Assembly (NCBI GenBank): GCA_020072765.1
Contig: JAIQGD010000005.1
Span: 1 to 51,390 of the forward strand
Reading direction: 5' to 3'
Length of the DNA stretch: 51,390 bases
Source of the DNA: Terriglobia bacterium
Lineage (GTDB): Bacteria; Acidobacteriota; Terriglobia; Acidiferrales; UBA7541
Shown: positions 18,910 through 28,012 of the stretch, in pieces
Numbering within the stretch: the first letter of the stretch is position 1
Layout of the letters: each line of letters opens with the position of its first letter
Translations under genes and position numbers: made by a program
The notes under the pieces: generated by a model
Seen by the model: only the letters and a program-made list of their open reading frames with translations
Told to the model about the DNA's origin: nothing
Database searches by the model: none

Positions 18910-20457
18910 ATGCAAGCGTTGACGCTGGGATCGAACGGCAACCCCCTCCACACCAACAGCCGAACGACGGGGCATGGCCCTCTGGCACCTCCGCAAGCGC
19001 GCGTCCTCGCGGAGTCCACCTCGTTCGTGCGCCGGCACTCGCTGAGGCTTCTCGCGATTTCCTGCGTGCTCCTGATCCCCTGCTTCTGGCACCGGCGGAT
19101 CGTGGCCACCGATCTGGGAAGCCATTTGTATAACGCCTGGCTGGCGCAATTGATCCGCCACGGACAAGCGCCCGGCCTGTGGATCGCGCGCCAGTGGACC
19201 AACGTGCTGTTCGATTTCCTGTTGAGCGGCCTGAGCTCGGTCTTCGGGTTTCCAGTGGCCGAAAAGGTGGCGGTCTCACTCGCCGTGCTGATCTTCTTCT
19301 GGGGCGTGTTCGCAATGGTCTCGGCGGCCACGCGGCGCGCTCCGTGGTTCCTGCTGCCCTGCATCGCCCTGGTGACCTACGGCTACACGTTTCACATGGC
19401 CTTCTTCAACTACTACCTTTCTCTCGGCCTGTCCTTTTTCAGCCTGGCGATTTTCTGGCGCGGCAGGGGCTGGGAGCGGTTGCTGGGTTACGCCCTGGCC
19501 CCGCTGATCGTGCTGGCGCATCCGCTGGGATTGGCGTGGCTGGTGGGCGCGTCGGTCTACGTGGTGATTGCGGAACGGCTGCCGGCGCGCTTTCAATGGC
19601 TGCTGCTGGTGCCAGCCGCCGCGGCGCTCGCCGGCGCGCATTACTATCTCTGGCGCCACTTCATCGTCGAGGCCGCGCCGGACCCGCTCTATATGTTCAA
19701 CGGCGCCGATCAACTGCTGCTGTTCGGCGAGCGTTACCACCTGATCGAAAGAGCGGCTTTGGCTTTCGGCGCCGTCGCCTGCGCGACCGATTTCGTGCGC
19801 CGCCGGCGCGAGCCGGGGATGGGGAGGGATTACGCCATTCCCCTGCAACTCTACCTGCTCGTGGCTCTGGCCGTTCCCCTGCTGCCCCGCGGAATCACGT
19901 TTTCGCAACACAATTCGGCCATCGCCCTGCTGACCGAACGCATGACCTCGGTCTCCGCCGCTCTGGTCTGCTGCATCCTGGGCGCGATGCGGCCCAGCAA
20001 GTGGCATCTGGCCGGTTCGGCGGCCATCGCCGCGGTCTTTTTTCCCTTCGTCTACCACGACACTGCCGTGTTCAACCGCATGGAGCAACAGGCCGAGCAA
20101 CTGGTGCGCACGCTGCCGCCCAACCAGCGCGTCCTGGCGACCATCCTGGCGCCCTCCGATTCGCGCATCGCCATCCAGCACATGATCGACCGCGCCTGCA
20201 TCGGCCACTGCTTCAGCTATGGCAATTATGAGCCCGCATCCTCCGATTTCCGCGTCCGCGCCTTGCCGGGCAATCCCTACGTCATGAGCCGCTCGGAGGA
20301 CACCGACGCGATGGAGGACGGTTCCTACGTCGTCAAGCCGGAAGATCTGCCCGCCTATCAGGTCTATCAATGCGACGAGACCGGCACGATGCTGTGCATC
20401 AGCCCGCTCAAAGCCGGCCAGGAAAACGACACCCTCGGCGTTCATCCCGACGAGTAG
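18910..20457 (+). CDS. Polytopic membrane protein, GT-C-like
   Basis: A 515-residue integral membrane protein with about ten hydrophobic segments and a C-terminal soluble region of about 130 residues from FNRMEQQAEQ onward. After TM1 the loop has ATDLGSHLYNAWLAQLIRHG, resembling the acidic first periplasmic loop of GT-C glycosyltransferases. The soluble tail contains several Cys (DRACIGHCFSYGNYEP; YQCDETGTMLC) that could form disulfides in the periplasm. No specific family assigned. Related in general architecture to the 12912 protein. Ends convergent with msrQ across a hairpin. Confidence 0.7.
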   Translation: MQALTLGSNGNPLHTNSRTTGHGPLAPPQARVLAESTSFVRRHSLRLLAISCVLLIPCFWHRRIVATDLGSHLYNAWLAQLIRHGQAPGLWIARQWTNVLFDFLLSGLSSVFGFPVAEKVAVSLAVLIFFWGVFAMVSAATRRAPWFLLPCIALVTYGYTFHMAFFNYYLSLGLSFFSLAIFWRGRGWERLLGYALAPLIVLAHPLGLAWLVGASVYVVIAERLPARFQWLLLVPAAAALAGAHYYLWRHFIVEAAPDPLYMFNGADQLLLFGERYHLIERAALAFGAVACATDFVRRRREPGMGRDYAIPLQLYLLVALAVPLLPRGITFSQHNSAIALLTERMTSVSAALVCCILGAMRPSKWHLAGSAAIAAVFFPFVYHDTAVFNRMEQQAEQLVRTLPPNQRVLATILAPSDSRIAIQHMIDRACIGHCFSYGNYEPASSDFRVRALPGNPYVMSRSEDTDAMEDGSYVVKPEDLPAYQVYQCDETGTMLCISPLKAGQENDTLGVHPDE

Positions 20458-20495
20458 CCGCTCGACTCAGAATCTACTTCTTGCCGCGCCTCCGT

Positions 20496-20543
20496 AGGGG
20501 CACGGCACGCCCCGCCCCGGACAGCAGTCGGGGCCGTGCCCGC
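20496..20543. repeat. GC-rich hairpin between convergent genes
   Basis: GGGCACGGC (20498-20506) pairs with GCCGTGCCC (20533-20541), enclosing a second stem CCCCG...CGGGG. It lies between the convergent stops of the 18910 gene and msrQ and may act as a bidirectional terminator, though no long T-run follows. Confidence 0.5.
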
Positions 20544-20631
20544 GCTGCTGGGGGGACACCTCTCCTGCGATTCTTGGCCGCCGCTTTCACCACGCTTCAG
20601 CCTGTTCAGGATTGGGGTGAGAAACCAGGGT

Positions 20632-21285
20632 TTAAGCCGTATCCGCGGTGGCCGGTTCCTGGCGTCCGGCGCTGCGGCCGGAGCGATGCTGTCGCCGCGC
20701 CACCAGCCACGCGCCGAGCCTCCAGGCCAGCAAAACACCCACCAGGCACGCGTATTGCCGCGGCTTGCGGACGTCGGACTTGACCAGCCAGTAGTAATGA
20801 ATGACGCCGGCGATCGCCGTCAGGTAAATCGCGCGATGCAGCCACTGCCAGCGCCTTCCACCGAGCCGGCGAATCCATCCCGCGGTGGACGTGATGGCAA
20901 GAGGAATCAGGAGGACGAACCCGGTAAATCCCACAGTGATGAATCGCCGCTTCTGCACGTCCTTCCACATTTCGGCCCAGTCGAAAAACTTGTCGAGCCC
21001 GATCCACGTGCCGAAGTGCAGGCAGCCGTAGAAAAACGCAAACAGCCCCAGCATGCGCCGGAAGCGGATGAGTTGCCCCGCGTGCGGAATCTTGCGCAGC
21101 GGCGTGATGGCCAGCGTGAGAACCACGAAGCGCAGCGTCCAATCCCCGGTCCGGTGGGTGATGAACTCGATGGGATTGGCGGTCAGGTCCCCGTGCGCCG
21201 CCCGCCAGAGGAGGTTCGCAAGCGGCGCCAGGCAGGCCAGAAACACGGCAAGTTTCGCCCACTTGCTGGTCAAAATCCGGTTCAA
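20632..21285 (-). CDS. msrQ: Heme-binding membrane subunit of methionine sulfoxide reductase
   Basis: Inner-membrane b-type cytochrome that passes quinone-derived electrons to MsrP. TTG at 21285 gives a 217-residue protein close to family length. The frame continues upstream to 21492 but overlaps msrP; an ATT at 21300 is the other possibility. Five to six TM helices are visible with heme-ligand-type histidines in FYGCLHFGTW, WLHRAIYL and AGVIHYYW. The alternating pattern matches the YedZ/ferric-reductase-like fold. It lies directly downstream of msrP. Confidence 0.9.
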   Translation of the reverse strand: MNRILTSKWAKLAVFLACLAPLANLLWRAAHGDLTANPIEFITHRTGDWTLRFVVLTLAITPLRKIPHAGQLIRFRRMLGLFAFFYGCLHFGTWIGLDKFFDWAEMWKDVQKRRFITVGFTGFVLLIPLAITSTAGWIRRLGGRRWQWLHRAIYLTAIAGVIHYYWLVKSDVRKPRQYACLVGVLLAWRLGAWLVARRQHRSGRSAGRQEPATADTA

Positions 21286-21299
21286 CGCGGCGGCTCCAA

Positions 21300-22271
21300 T
21301 CAGTAATTCTTGCGCAGGTCCATCCCGGCGTAGAGGCTCGCGACCTGCTCGCCATAGCCATTGAACATCAGCGTCGGGCGTTTCAGAAATTCGCCCAGGC
21401 GGCGTTCCTTCGCCTGGCTCCAGCGGGGATGATCGACCGTCGGATTCACATTGGAGTAAAAGCCGTATTCCCGCGCGTTGGCGATGTTCCACGTCGTGGG
21501 CGGCTCCTTCTTGACGAAGCGAATCTTCACAATCGACTTGATGCTCTTGAACCCGTACTTCCAGGGAATCACCATGCGCACCGGCGCGCCGTCCTGATTG
21601 GGAAGCGTTTCGCCGTACATCCCCACGCAGAGCAGCGTGAGCGGGTGCATGGCCTCGTCTAGCCGCAGCCCTTCCACATAGGGCAGGTCAATTCCCGAGC
21701 CGGCGCCCCACGGCATCTGCCGCCGATCGTAATAGCTCTCGAATGCCACGTACCGCGCCTGGGAGGTCGGCTCGGCCAGCTTAGCCAGCGCGCTGAACGA
21801 GTAGCCGATCCAGGGCACCACGATCGACCAGGCTTCGACGCAGCGATGCCGGTAGATGCGCTCCTCGAGCGGCGCCAGCTTCATGATTTCGTCCATCGTG
21901 AACTTGCGCGGCTTCGCTACTTCTCCTTCGACCGAAACCGTCCACGGCGAGGCCTTAAAATTCGTGGCGTTGGCGGCCGGGTCCGACTTGTCCGTCCCGA
22001 ATTCGTAAAAGTTGTTGTAGTGGGTCGCGTCGTTGTAGGACGTCGCCTTCTCATCCGTGGTGTAAGGACCCTTGAGACCCGTGATCACGCCGTTCAGCTT
22101 CACGGGCACCGAGCCGGTGCCCGCCGCCGACACCAGCCGCGGCAGTTTCTTCCACGCGGCCGCCGCCCCGCCGGCGGCCAAAAGCCCCAGCAGGAAATTC
22201 CGGCGACCCATGTAGAGCCCCCGGGGAGTGATGTCCGCATAGGTCAATTCCGAGGCTCGCTTGATAAGCAC
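21300..22271 (-). CDS. msrP: Periplasmic protein-methionine-sulfoxide reductase, molybdopterin subunit
   Basis: Repairs oxidised methionines of envelope proteins using a molybdopterin cofactor. GTG at 22271 follows GGAGGA at five bases and gives 323 residues; the frame is open to 22310. The N-terminal [20 protein letters not shown] contains the twin-arginine Tat signal. The Mo-ligand cysteine is in [27 protein letters not shown] and [11 protein letters not shown] are typical of the YedY family. Next gene is msrQ, which supplies electrons. Confidence 0.95.
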   Translation of the reverse strand: MLIKRASELTYADITPRGLYMGRRNFLLGLLAAGGAAAAWKKLPRLVSAAGTGSVPVKLNGVITGLKGPYTTDEKATSYNDATHYNNFYEFGTDKSDPAANATNFKASPWTVSVEGEVAKPRKFTMDEIMKLAPLEERIYRHRCVEAWSIVVPWIGYSFSALAKLAEPTSQARYVAFESYYDRRQMPWGAGSGIDLPYVEGLRLDEAMHPLTLLCVGMYGETLPNQDGAPVRMVIPWKYGFKSIKSIVKIRFVKKEPPTTWNIANAREYGFYSNVNPTVDHPRWSQAKERRLGEFLKRPTLMFNGYGEQVASLYAGMDLRKNY

Positions 22272-22521
22272 GTCTCTCCTCCGCCACGCTGAAAAACCTG
22301 CGTCGATCATACGCGGTGCGCTGCCAATTGGATGCGCGAACTTGCCGCCCGGAACCTAAGTCGCACCGCCGAGTCCACTTCCGGCGGCCCAGCCGGATTC
22401 GCCGGGGCTGCAAGGAGGCGCTCCCCAGCAAGGGAGGCGTGCTGTGCGGGTTCTTGGGAGGGTGCGGAGTAAGTACTTTCGTTGCAGCGCCCAAGGGGTG
22501 AGTGATACGGGGCGATTCCTG

Positions 22522-22905
22522 TCAAAGCTGCGGCTTGGCTTCTTCGACACTGACTACCAGCGTAGCGCGCGCCCAAGGAAATTTGGCTTTGACGGCCTCG
22601 TAGCGCGGACCTGCGGTTTGGAATTCCGCCCTGCCGACGAGCGCGCAACCTTTACCCGGGCCGCGCGTACCCTGCACTTGGCGCGAGCCGCAGAGCAACT
22701 CGACGCGATTGTCACGCTGCAGGTTTGCTTCGGTCTTGCGCATGAGGCCGACGGGAATGAGGATCGTGTCCTCATTGATGCCGAGCGCACGAACATAATC
22801 GCCCCACGTAGCCACCACGTGCGGGCCGTCCGGACCGGCCGTGGAGATAGCGATCCATTCGGTTTTCTCGATCACTTCTTTACAAACTGCATCGATTTTG
22901 GCCAT
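22522..22905 (-). CDS. Pyridoxamine-5'-phosphate-oxidase-like split-barrel protein
   Basis: A 127-residue protein of the FMN-binding split-barrel type. It starts with a helix (KIDAVCKEVIEKTEW), then strands IAISTAGPDGPHVVATWGDY and DTILIPVGLMRKTEANLQRD, the latter being the typical Lys-Thr-x-x-Asn-hydrophobic element, and RVELLCGSRQVQGT. Small members of this family bind FMN, F420 or heme and reduce diverse substrates; this one's substrate cannot be told. Monocistronic by spacing. Confidence 0.78.
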   Translation of the reverse strand: MAKIDAVCKEVIEKTEWIAISTAGPDGPHVVATWGDYVRALGINEDTILIPVGLMRKTEANLQRDNRVELLCGSRQVQGTRGPGKGCALVGRAEFQTAGPRYEAVKAKFPWARATLVVSVEEAKPQL

Positions 22906-23010
22906 AGCGAGTGTCCCCCGATATTTCTACGAGCCAGACAGCAGGCCAATGGAAATTTCCGTTTTGAGCTTCCCCTTGGCCCGAGAGCCTAGCCCTCCCG
23001 CCCCGTCGTG

Positions 23011-23139
23011 TCAATCGCAAACGGCGCTGGCCCCTTTGCGGTGGTAGTGCAGCTCGATTTGGCCGTTCTGCGCAGCCACTGTGCTGGTCTTGCCCGCCGC
23101 AGTCTGCCTCGCGACCATGCCACCATCGCGGCACTTCAC
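23011..23139 (-). CDS. Possible 42-residue small protein or gene remnant
   Basis: A short frame from GTG at 23139 to TGA at 23011 reads VKCRDGGMVARQTAAGKTST, then a segment with QIELHYHRKG and a final Cys-Asp. It has two Cys and protein-like composition. It is the same frame as glnD and is open from the glnD stop at 23233, across a hairpin. No ribosome-binding site is visible and I do not recognise the sequence. It could be a decayed 3' fragment. Low confidence. Confidence 0.2.
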   Translation of the reverse strand: MKCRDGGMVARQTAAGKTSTVAAQNGQIELHYHRKGASAVCD

Positions 23140-23161
23140 TTGAAAGTCTGTTGTGAGGGTG

Positions 23162-23198
23162 CCCCATCCTTCGCGCCGTGGGCGAAGGGTGGGGTTTT
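23162..23198. repeat. Hairpin repeat with T-run, downstream of glnD
   Basis: CCCCA-t-CCTTCGC, short loop, GCGAAGG-g-TGGGG followed by TTTTT on the plus strand: a 12-bp stem with one mismatch. It lies 35 bases past the glnD stop. On the minus strand the stem has no T-run, so termination of glnD here would rest on the hairpin alone. Similar GTGCCCCATCCTTCGC hairpins are, from memory, frequent in Acidobacteriota intergenic regions; a genome search would confirm. Confidence 0.55.
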
Positions 23199-23232
23199 TG
23201 ATTTTGCCGTCACGCCGAAGGGACGAAAACGC

Positions 23233-25824
23233 TCATTCCGCCGCGAGTTCGGTGAGCAAGGCGGCGCGCAGGCGGTTCTGGTGCTCGGGCGTGAGCTTGG
23301 CGCCGCCTGATGTGAGGTAGAAAACGTCGATGGCCATCTGGCCCTCGGTTTCAATCAGGGCGATCTCGATGTTGCACTTCTCCCGCGCGAATTGCGAACT
23401 GATGCGGTACAGCAGGCCGGGCACGTCCTGCGTGATGATCTCGACCAGCGTGCTGTGCGCCGAGCAGGAGTCGTCGATTTCGACCTGCGTCTCGACCTTC
23501 ACCTTGGGCGCCACGTTCTTCTGCGACCGCAGGCGGTCGCGGAGCATGCGCTCGAGATCAACCTTGTCGAGCAGCACGTCGTGAATGCTCTTCTTGAACC
23601 GTTCCCATTCGGGCAGGTTCAATTCGAGCGTCTGAAAACGGTCCGTGAAGAAAAACGTGTCCACGACCACGCCCGCCTGGTTCGAGAAAGCCCCGGCCTT
23701 CACGATGTTCATCCCCCAGGCCGCCAGCGCGCCGGCCACCTTGGCGAACAGGAAGGGCCGGTCGGGCGTGACGAGCGTCAGATCGTACCAGTGGCGCCCG
23801 CGCGTCAGCGACAGTTGCACGGGATCTTCGTCCAGATGTCCGGCCATCTCCATGTGGTGGATGACGTCGTTGGCCGTGTGCGTCCCCAGATAGCGCCGCG
23901 GCAGCCCTTCCAGAAAACTCTGGAGTCTTTTTCCGGCGGCCGGCGCGAGCGTGCTCAGGTGCGTCAGCACCTCGTTGTCGGCGCTCACGTGCAGCCGCTC
24001 GTCCACGCTGCGCATCATGAAATTGGCCGTGCCGATGTAGAGCTGCCAGATGTTCTCCGCCTTCCACGGCGTGAGGGCCTCGGGATTCACCGCCTTGATA
24101 TCGGCGTAGGTGAGCAGGCACAGCATCTTCAGGCGCTCGGGCGTTCCCACCTTCTCCGCGAGCTGGCGAATCGTTTCCGGATCGAAGATGTCGCGGCGCA
24201 AGGAGGAACTCAGATCGAGATGGTGCCCGATCAGAAAGAGCACCGTCTCGCGGTCGGGCGCGTCGAGATCCAGCCGGTCGAGGCACCGCCCGGCAATCTC
24301 CAGGCTCGCGGTGACATGATTATCCGATTTCGCGCCCTTGCCCGTGTCGTGCAGCAGCAGCGCCAGGTAGAGAAGATCGGGCTGCTCGAGCTCATCCAGA
24401 ATTTCGGCGTACCGCTGGTCCCATTTCGAAGCCGACTTGCGCAAATCGTGAAGATTCTCGATGGTGACGAAGCTGTGCTCGTCCACCGTGAAGCGGTGTG
24501 AATAGTCGCGAATCACCAATGAATCGATGGCCTCAAATTCCGGCACCAGCGCCGTCAGCAGCCGCAGCAGGTGCATCGTGCGAAGCGCGTCTGCCGCGTG
24601 GGGCGCGAGCAGAATGTCCTGGAGGTAGTGCCACAGCTCCGCGCCCTTGGGCGGCGCCGCCATCAGAGCCGGGAGCGATTCCTCCATCTGGTGTTCGGTG
24701 GCCGAACTGAGGTGCAGGCCGTGGCGCGCCATGAAGCGGAACATCCGCAGAGGCAGCTCGGGATCCTCGAGCGATTCCGCGCGCTGCAGAAAGATCCTTC
24801 CATCCACCACGGCAAATTCGGAATTGGAAAGCCGCGACCGCAGATTCTGAAATTGGCGGTACAGCGACGGCCGCGCCGCGGGAAATTCCTCGATCAGCTG
24901 GGTGGCGACCCGGTGGATCAGCCGCGCATGCCCGAAATAGAAGCGCATCCAGTCCGAAGCTGTGAGCGAGCCGGCGCCGGGCGCTCCGACTTTCTCGGCA
25001 GCGGCTTCGTCCTGCGCCACCCAGGCCAGCGTATTATCGTCGCGCCCGTGGCGGAAGTGGAGAAAGCAGCGCACGGACATCAGGAAATCGAGCGCGGCGC
25101 CCATTTTCGCGCGCAGCCACGGCGGCAGGAGCGTCTGCTCGTCGGGCCACCCGGCTCTTTCTTCCATGGCCGCGATCAGAGCCAGCCAGCAAGCCAGGTT
25201 GTAATCGCGCAGCCCGCCGGGACCATCCTTGATGTTGGGTTCGAGATGAAAGACGGTGTTGCCGAATTTGTTGTAGCGGCCGCGCGTCAGATCGGTGAGC
25301 CGCTGCACGATGGCCCGCGCTTCCCGCGCTACCAGCTTCGGAATCACTTGGTCGTGCAGCCGCGCGAACAGGTTGGCGTCGCCGGCCAGATACCGGCAAT
25401 CGAGCAGCGAGATGGTGAACTCGACGTTGTTGGGATCGAACTTCTCGCACTCCCCCAGCGTCCGCGTCGCGGGACTCAGCTTCAGCCGCAGATCCCACAT
25501 CTCCTGCGAGAAGCTCCGAATGCGGCTCTTGTATTCCTGCTCCGTCCCGCCGCCGTGCAGAAGCAGAATGTCGATGTCCGAATACGGGAAAAGCCACCGG
25601 CGGCCGAACCCGCCCAGCGCGACCAGCGCGAAATTGCGCGGACCTTCGGCCTCGGGCGAGATCACTTCCTTCCACAGGCGCAGCGCGAGCGATTCGACCA
25701 GCGCGGTGCGGCCCTGGACGGCGGCGCGGCCGTCCCCCGTGGCGGAGAACTCCTGCTGCAGGCGAGCCGATTCCGCCGCATATAACGCGCGCAGTTCGTT
25801 CCCCAGTGCGGCATTTGTGGACAT
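23233..25824 (-). CDS. glnD: [Protein-PII] uridylyltransferase / uridylyl-removing enzyme
   Basis: Senses glutamine and adds or removes UMP on PII. The 863-residue chain has the full family layout. The nucleotidyltransferase domain is at the N-terminus (GGFGRRWLFPYSDIDI, residues 71-86, with metal ligands D83 and D85). A central helical region follows. The HD hydrolase domain has LALLLHDTGKG and FLIGHHLDL. Two C-terminal ACT domains are marked by LVTPDRPFLFAKVAGALAAW and IITQDVPGLLYRISSQFA. All active-site elements look intact. It follows glnB with a terminator-like hairpin between, in the amtB-glnB-glnD order. Confidence 0.96.
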   Translation of the reverse strand: MSTNAALGNELRALYAAESARLQQEFSATGDGRAAVQGRTALVESLALRLWKEVISPEAEGPRNFALVALGGFGRRWLFPYSDIDILLLHGGGTEQEYKSRIRSFSQEMWDLRLKLSPATRTLGECEKFDPNNVEFTISLLDCRYLAGDANLFARLHDQVIPKLVAREARAIVQRLTDLTRGRYNKFGNTVFHLEPNIKDGPGGLRDYNLACWLALIAAMEERAGWPDEQTLLPPWLRAKMGAALDFLMSVRCFLHFRHGRDDNTLAWVAQDEAAAEKVGAPGAGSLTASDWMRFYFGHARLIHRVATQLIEEFPAARPSLYRQFQNLRSRLSNSEFAVVDGRIFLQRAESLEDPELPLRMFRFMARHGLHLSSATEHQMEESLPALMAAPPKGAELWHYLQDILLAPHAADALRTMHLLRLLTALVPEFEAIDSLVIRDYSHRFTVDEHSFVTIENLHDLRKSASKWDQRYAEILDELEQPDLLYLALLLHDTGKGAKSDNHVTASLEIAGRCLDRLDLDAPDRETVLFLIGHHLDLSSSLRRDIFDPETIRQLAEKVGTPERLKMLCLLTYADIKAVNPEALTPWKAENIWQLYIGTANFMMRSVDERLHVSADNEVLTHLSTLAPAAGKRLQSFLEGLPRRYLGTHTANDVIHHMEMAGHLDEDPVQLSLTRGRHWYDLTLVTPDRPFLFAKVAGALAAWGMNIVKAGAFSNQAGVVVDTFFFTDRFQTLELNLPEWERFKKSIHDVLLDKVDLERMLRDRLRSQKNVAPKVKVETQVEIDDSCSAHSTLVEIITQDVPGLLYRISSQFAREKCNIEIALIETEGQMAIDVFYLTSGGAKLTPEHQNRLRAALLTELAAE

Positions 25825-25837
25825 GCGTGTATTATCG

Positions 25838-25888
25838 CAAAAAAACTGGTCCGGGACCGGGCCTCGCGCGGCCCTTTTCGGGCCCGGT
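25838..25888 (-). terminator. Terminator-like structure between glnB and glnD
   Basis: On the minus strand ACCGGGCC...GGCCCGGT forms a stem around a GC-rich loop, then GGTC-CCG-GACC, then AG and seven T (plus-strand A-run at 25838-25845). Its place after glnB and just before the glnD start suggests at least partial termination, so glnD may be expressed below amtB-glnB. Confidence 0.6.
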
Positions 25889-25920
25889 GCGATGCGGGGC
25901 GGGAACGGGCCGGGTGCGCG

Positions 25921-26259
25921 TCAGAGGGCGCTGTCGCCGCGTTCGTCGTTGCGGATGCGGATGGCGTCTTCAACCTTGGAAAGGAAAATCTTGCCGTCGC
26001 CGATTTTCCCCGTGCGCGCGGCCGTCATGATCGCCTGGACCGCCTTTTCCACCATGTCGTCCGCCAGGACCATCTCCAGCTTGATCTTGGGGATCAGATC
26101 GACGGTGTACTCCCGGCCGCGGTAGAACTCGGTGTGGCCCTTCTGTCGGCCGTGCCCGCGCGCCTCGAGCACGGTCATGCCCTCCACGCCGATTTCGTGC
26201 AACGCGTCTTTCACTGCATCCAGCTTCGAGGTTTGAATCACCGCTTCGACTTTTGTCAT
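25921..26259 (-). CDS. glnK: PII nitrogen regulatory protein (GlnB/GlnK)
   Basis: Trimeric signal protein that reads 2-oxoglutarate and ATP/ADP and blocks AmtB or regulates glutamine synthetase. ATG at 26259 gives exactly 112 residues, the family size; the frame extends to 26310 without similarity. The uridylylation site is Y51 in the T-loop (EFYRGREYTVDL). The C-terminal KIGDGKIF block is the PII ATP-binding element. Being directly downstream of amtB, the GlnK name is preferred over GlnB. The modifying enzyme GlnD is the next gene. Confidence 0.95.
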   Translation of the reverse strand: MTKVEAVIQTSKLDAVKDALHEIGVEGMTVLEARGHGRQKGHTEFYRGREYTVDLIPKIKLEMVLADDMVEKAVQAIMTAARTGKIGDGKIFLSKVEDAIRIRNDERGDSAL

Positions 26260-26334
26260 GGTTGTCCGTCCCGATTCTCGTCTTGCCTCTCCACGAAGTT
26301 CCCCTGCCACAAGGAGCCGAAAGGGGGCGGCTCG

Positions 26335-27786
26335 CTATGCGGATTGCTCCCAGTAGTAGCCCTCTTCCCCATGCTGCGAAAGATCGAGGCCCTGGGCTTC
26401 GTGTTCCTCGGAAACCCGCAGGCCAATCACGACATCCACGATCTTGAGAAGGATCAGCGTGCCGACGATGGCCAGAACCCAGGCAATCGCCACGCCCGCC
26501 AGCTGATAGAAGATCTGGCGCACGTTGCCTTCGAGAACGCCGGAGGGCAACACATGCCCGCTGGCGTCCTTGAAGATCGGATTGATCACGCTCGAGGCGA
26601 AGATTCCGGTCAGCAGCGCGCCGATCGTGCCTCCCGCTCCGTGCACGCCGAACGCGTCCAGCGAGTCGTCGTAGCCGAAGACGGCCTTCACCGTGGTCAC
26701 CATCCAGAAACAGAAGACTCCCGCAATCAGCCCGATCACCAGCGCCGACATTGGGCTCACGAAGCCCGCCGCCGGCGTAATCGCCACCAGTCCCGCCACG
26801 GAACCTGAGATGGCGCCCAGCGCGCTCGGTTTGCCGTTGCGAATCCACTCGGCCGCGCTCCAGCCCACCACCGCCGCCGCCGCGCCAAAGTGCGTGGCCA
26901 CAAACGCCGAAGTAGCCAGCGATCCTGCCGCCAGCGCGCTGCCCGCGTTAAATCCAAACCAGCCCACCCACAGCAGGCAGGCGCCGATGAAGCTGGTCAC
27001 CACGCTGTGCGGCGGCATCGACTGCTTCGGATATCCCAGCCGCTTGCCCAGATACAACGCGCAGACCAGCGCGGACACGCCCGAGGTCACGTGCACCACC
27101 GTGCCGCCCGCGAAATCCAGCGTCGGCAATCGCCCGCCGAGCGCCGCATTCAACAGTCCGCCCTTGCCCCACACCATGTGCGCCATCGGGTCATACACGA
27201 ACAGCGACCACAGCGTCAGGAACAACAGCATGGCGCTGAATTTCATCCGCTCCGCGAACGCTCCGGTGATCAGCGCCGGGGTGATGATGGCAAACATCAG
27301 CTGATAGATCATGAACGTCTGGTTGGGAATGGTGGCCGCGTAATCGGCGTCCGGCTGCAAGCCCACGCCCCGCAGGAAAAGATTGTGGAACCCGCCAATG
27401 AAGCTATGTCCCTGGCCAAAGGCCAGGCTGTATCCCACCAGCGCCCACACGACGGTGATCACTGCCATCATGGCGAAGCTTTGCATCATCGTGCTCAGGA
27501 CGTTCTTCTTGCGCACCAGGCCGCCGTAGAAAAGCGCCAGCCCCGGCCCCGTCATGAACAGCACCAGCGCCGCGCTCACCAGCATCCAGGCATTATCCGC
27601 CGAGCCCTTGGCGTCCGCCGCCGCCTGCTCGACCGCGGCCAGGCGGTCGACGTGAATCTCCGGAGCCACTACAACGGCCGCCGCCACCGGGAACATGCCT
27701 CCGGCAGGCAGCGCAAAAATTGTCTGTGGAACACAGCACAGCAAACCAAGCAGTATAAGAAGCCGCGGAATCATATGTTTCCCCAT
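26335..27786 (-). CDS. amtB: Ammonium transporter
   Basis: Ammonium channel of the inner membrane. 483 residues with a cleavable-looking N-terminal hydrophobic segment (LLILLGLLCCVPQTIFALPA), a 45-residue periplasmic stretch, then the eleven TM helices of the Amt family. Conserved blocks: AERMKFSAMLLF, FNAGSALAAG and DAFGVHGAGGTIGALLTG, the last containing one of the pore twin histidines. The cytosolic tail ends in GLDLSQHGEEGYYWEQSA. PII follows 75 bases downstream, the usual amtB-glnK pair. ATG at 27786 or 27774 are both possible. Confidence 0.96.
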   Translation of the reverse strand: MGKHMIPRLLILLGLLCCVPQTIFALPAGGMFPVAAAVVVAPEIHVDRLAAVEQAAADAKGSADNAWMLVSAALVLFMTGPGLALFYGGLVRKKNVLSTMMQSFAMMAVITVVWALVGYSLAFGQGHSFIGGFHNLFLRGVGLQPDADYAATIPNQTFMIYQLMFAIITPALITGAFAERMKFSAMLLFLTLWSLFVYDPMAHMVWGKGGLLNAALGGRLPTLDFAGGTVVHVTSGVSALVCALYLGKRLGYPKQSMPPHSVVTSFIGACLLWVGWFGFNAGSALAAGSLATSAFVATHFGAAAAVVGWSAAEWIRNGKPSALGAISGSVAGLVAITPAAGFVSPMSALVIGLIAGVFCFWMVTTVKAVFGYDDSLDAFGVHGAGGTIGALLTGIFASSVINPIFKDASGHVLPSGVLEGNVRQIFYQLAGVAIAWVLAIVGTLILLKIVDVVIGLRVSEEHEAQGLDLSQHGEEGYYWEQSA

Positions 27787-27917
27787 CGCGTGCCAGCCAT
27801 CTCCTTCGGCGGAACATACGCGTTACGCCACACTGTACCGCCTCGCTCCGCCCCACGGTAGTGCATATTTATTGCCGACCGGGCGACCCGCCTTCGCCCC
27901 CGAATCAACCGCCGCGC

Positions 27918-27923
27918 ATTATA
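27918..27923 (-). promoter_or_regulatory. Candidate -10 element upstream of amtB
   Basis: TATAAT on the minus strand, about 130 bases before the amtB start. No good -35 hexamer at 16-18 bases and no sigma-54 (TGGCAC-N5-TTGC) match were found. Weak support; based on the perfect -10 alone. Confidence 0.35.
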
Positions 27924-28012
27924 CACAATCTTTCCCAAATGCGATGCCCTGAGAGCGCCTCCTCCATATTCTCCCTGCCGGCCTGTGCCAGACCTCCGGT
28001 CCACCTCGCCCC

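Noticed and set aside
27787-28012. Sigma-54/NtrC promoter upstream of amtB
   Set aside because: No TGGCAC-N5-TTGC element was found on the minus strand; only a TATAAT hexamer is visible.
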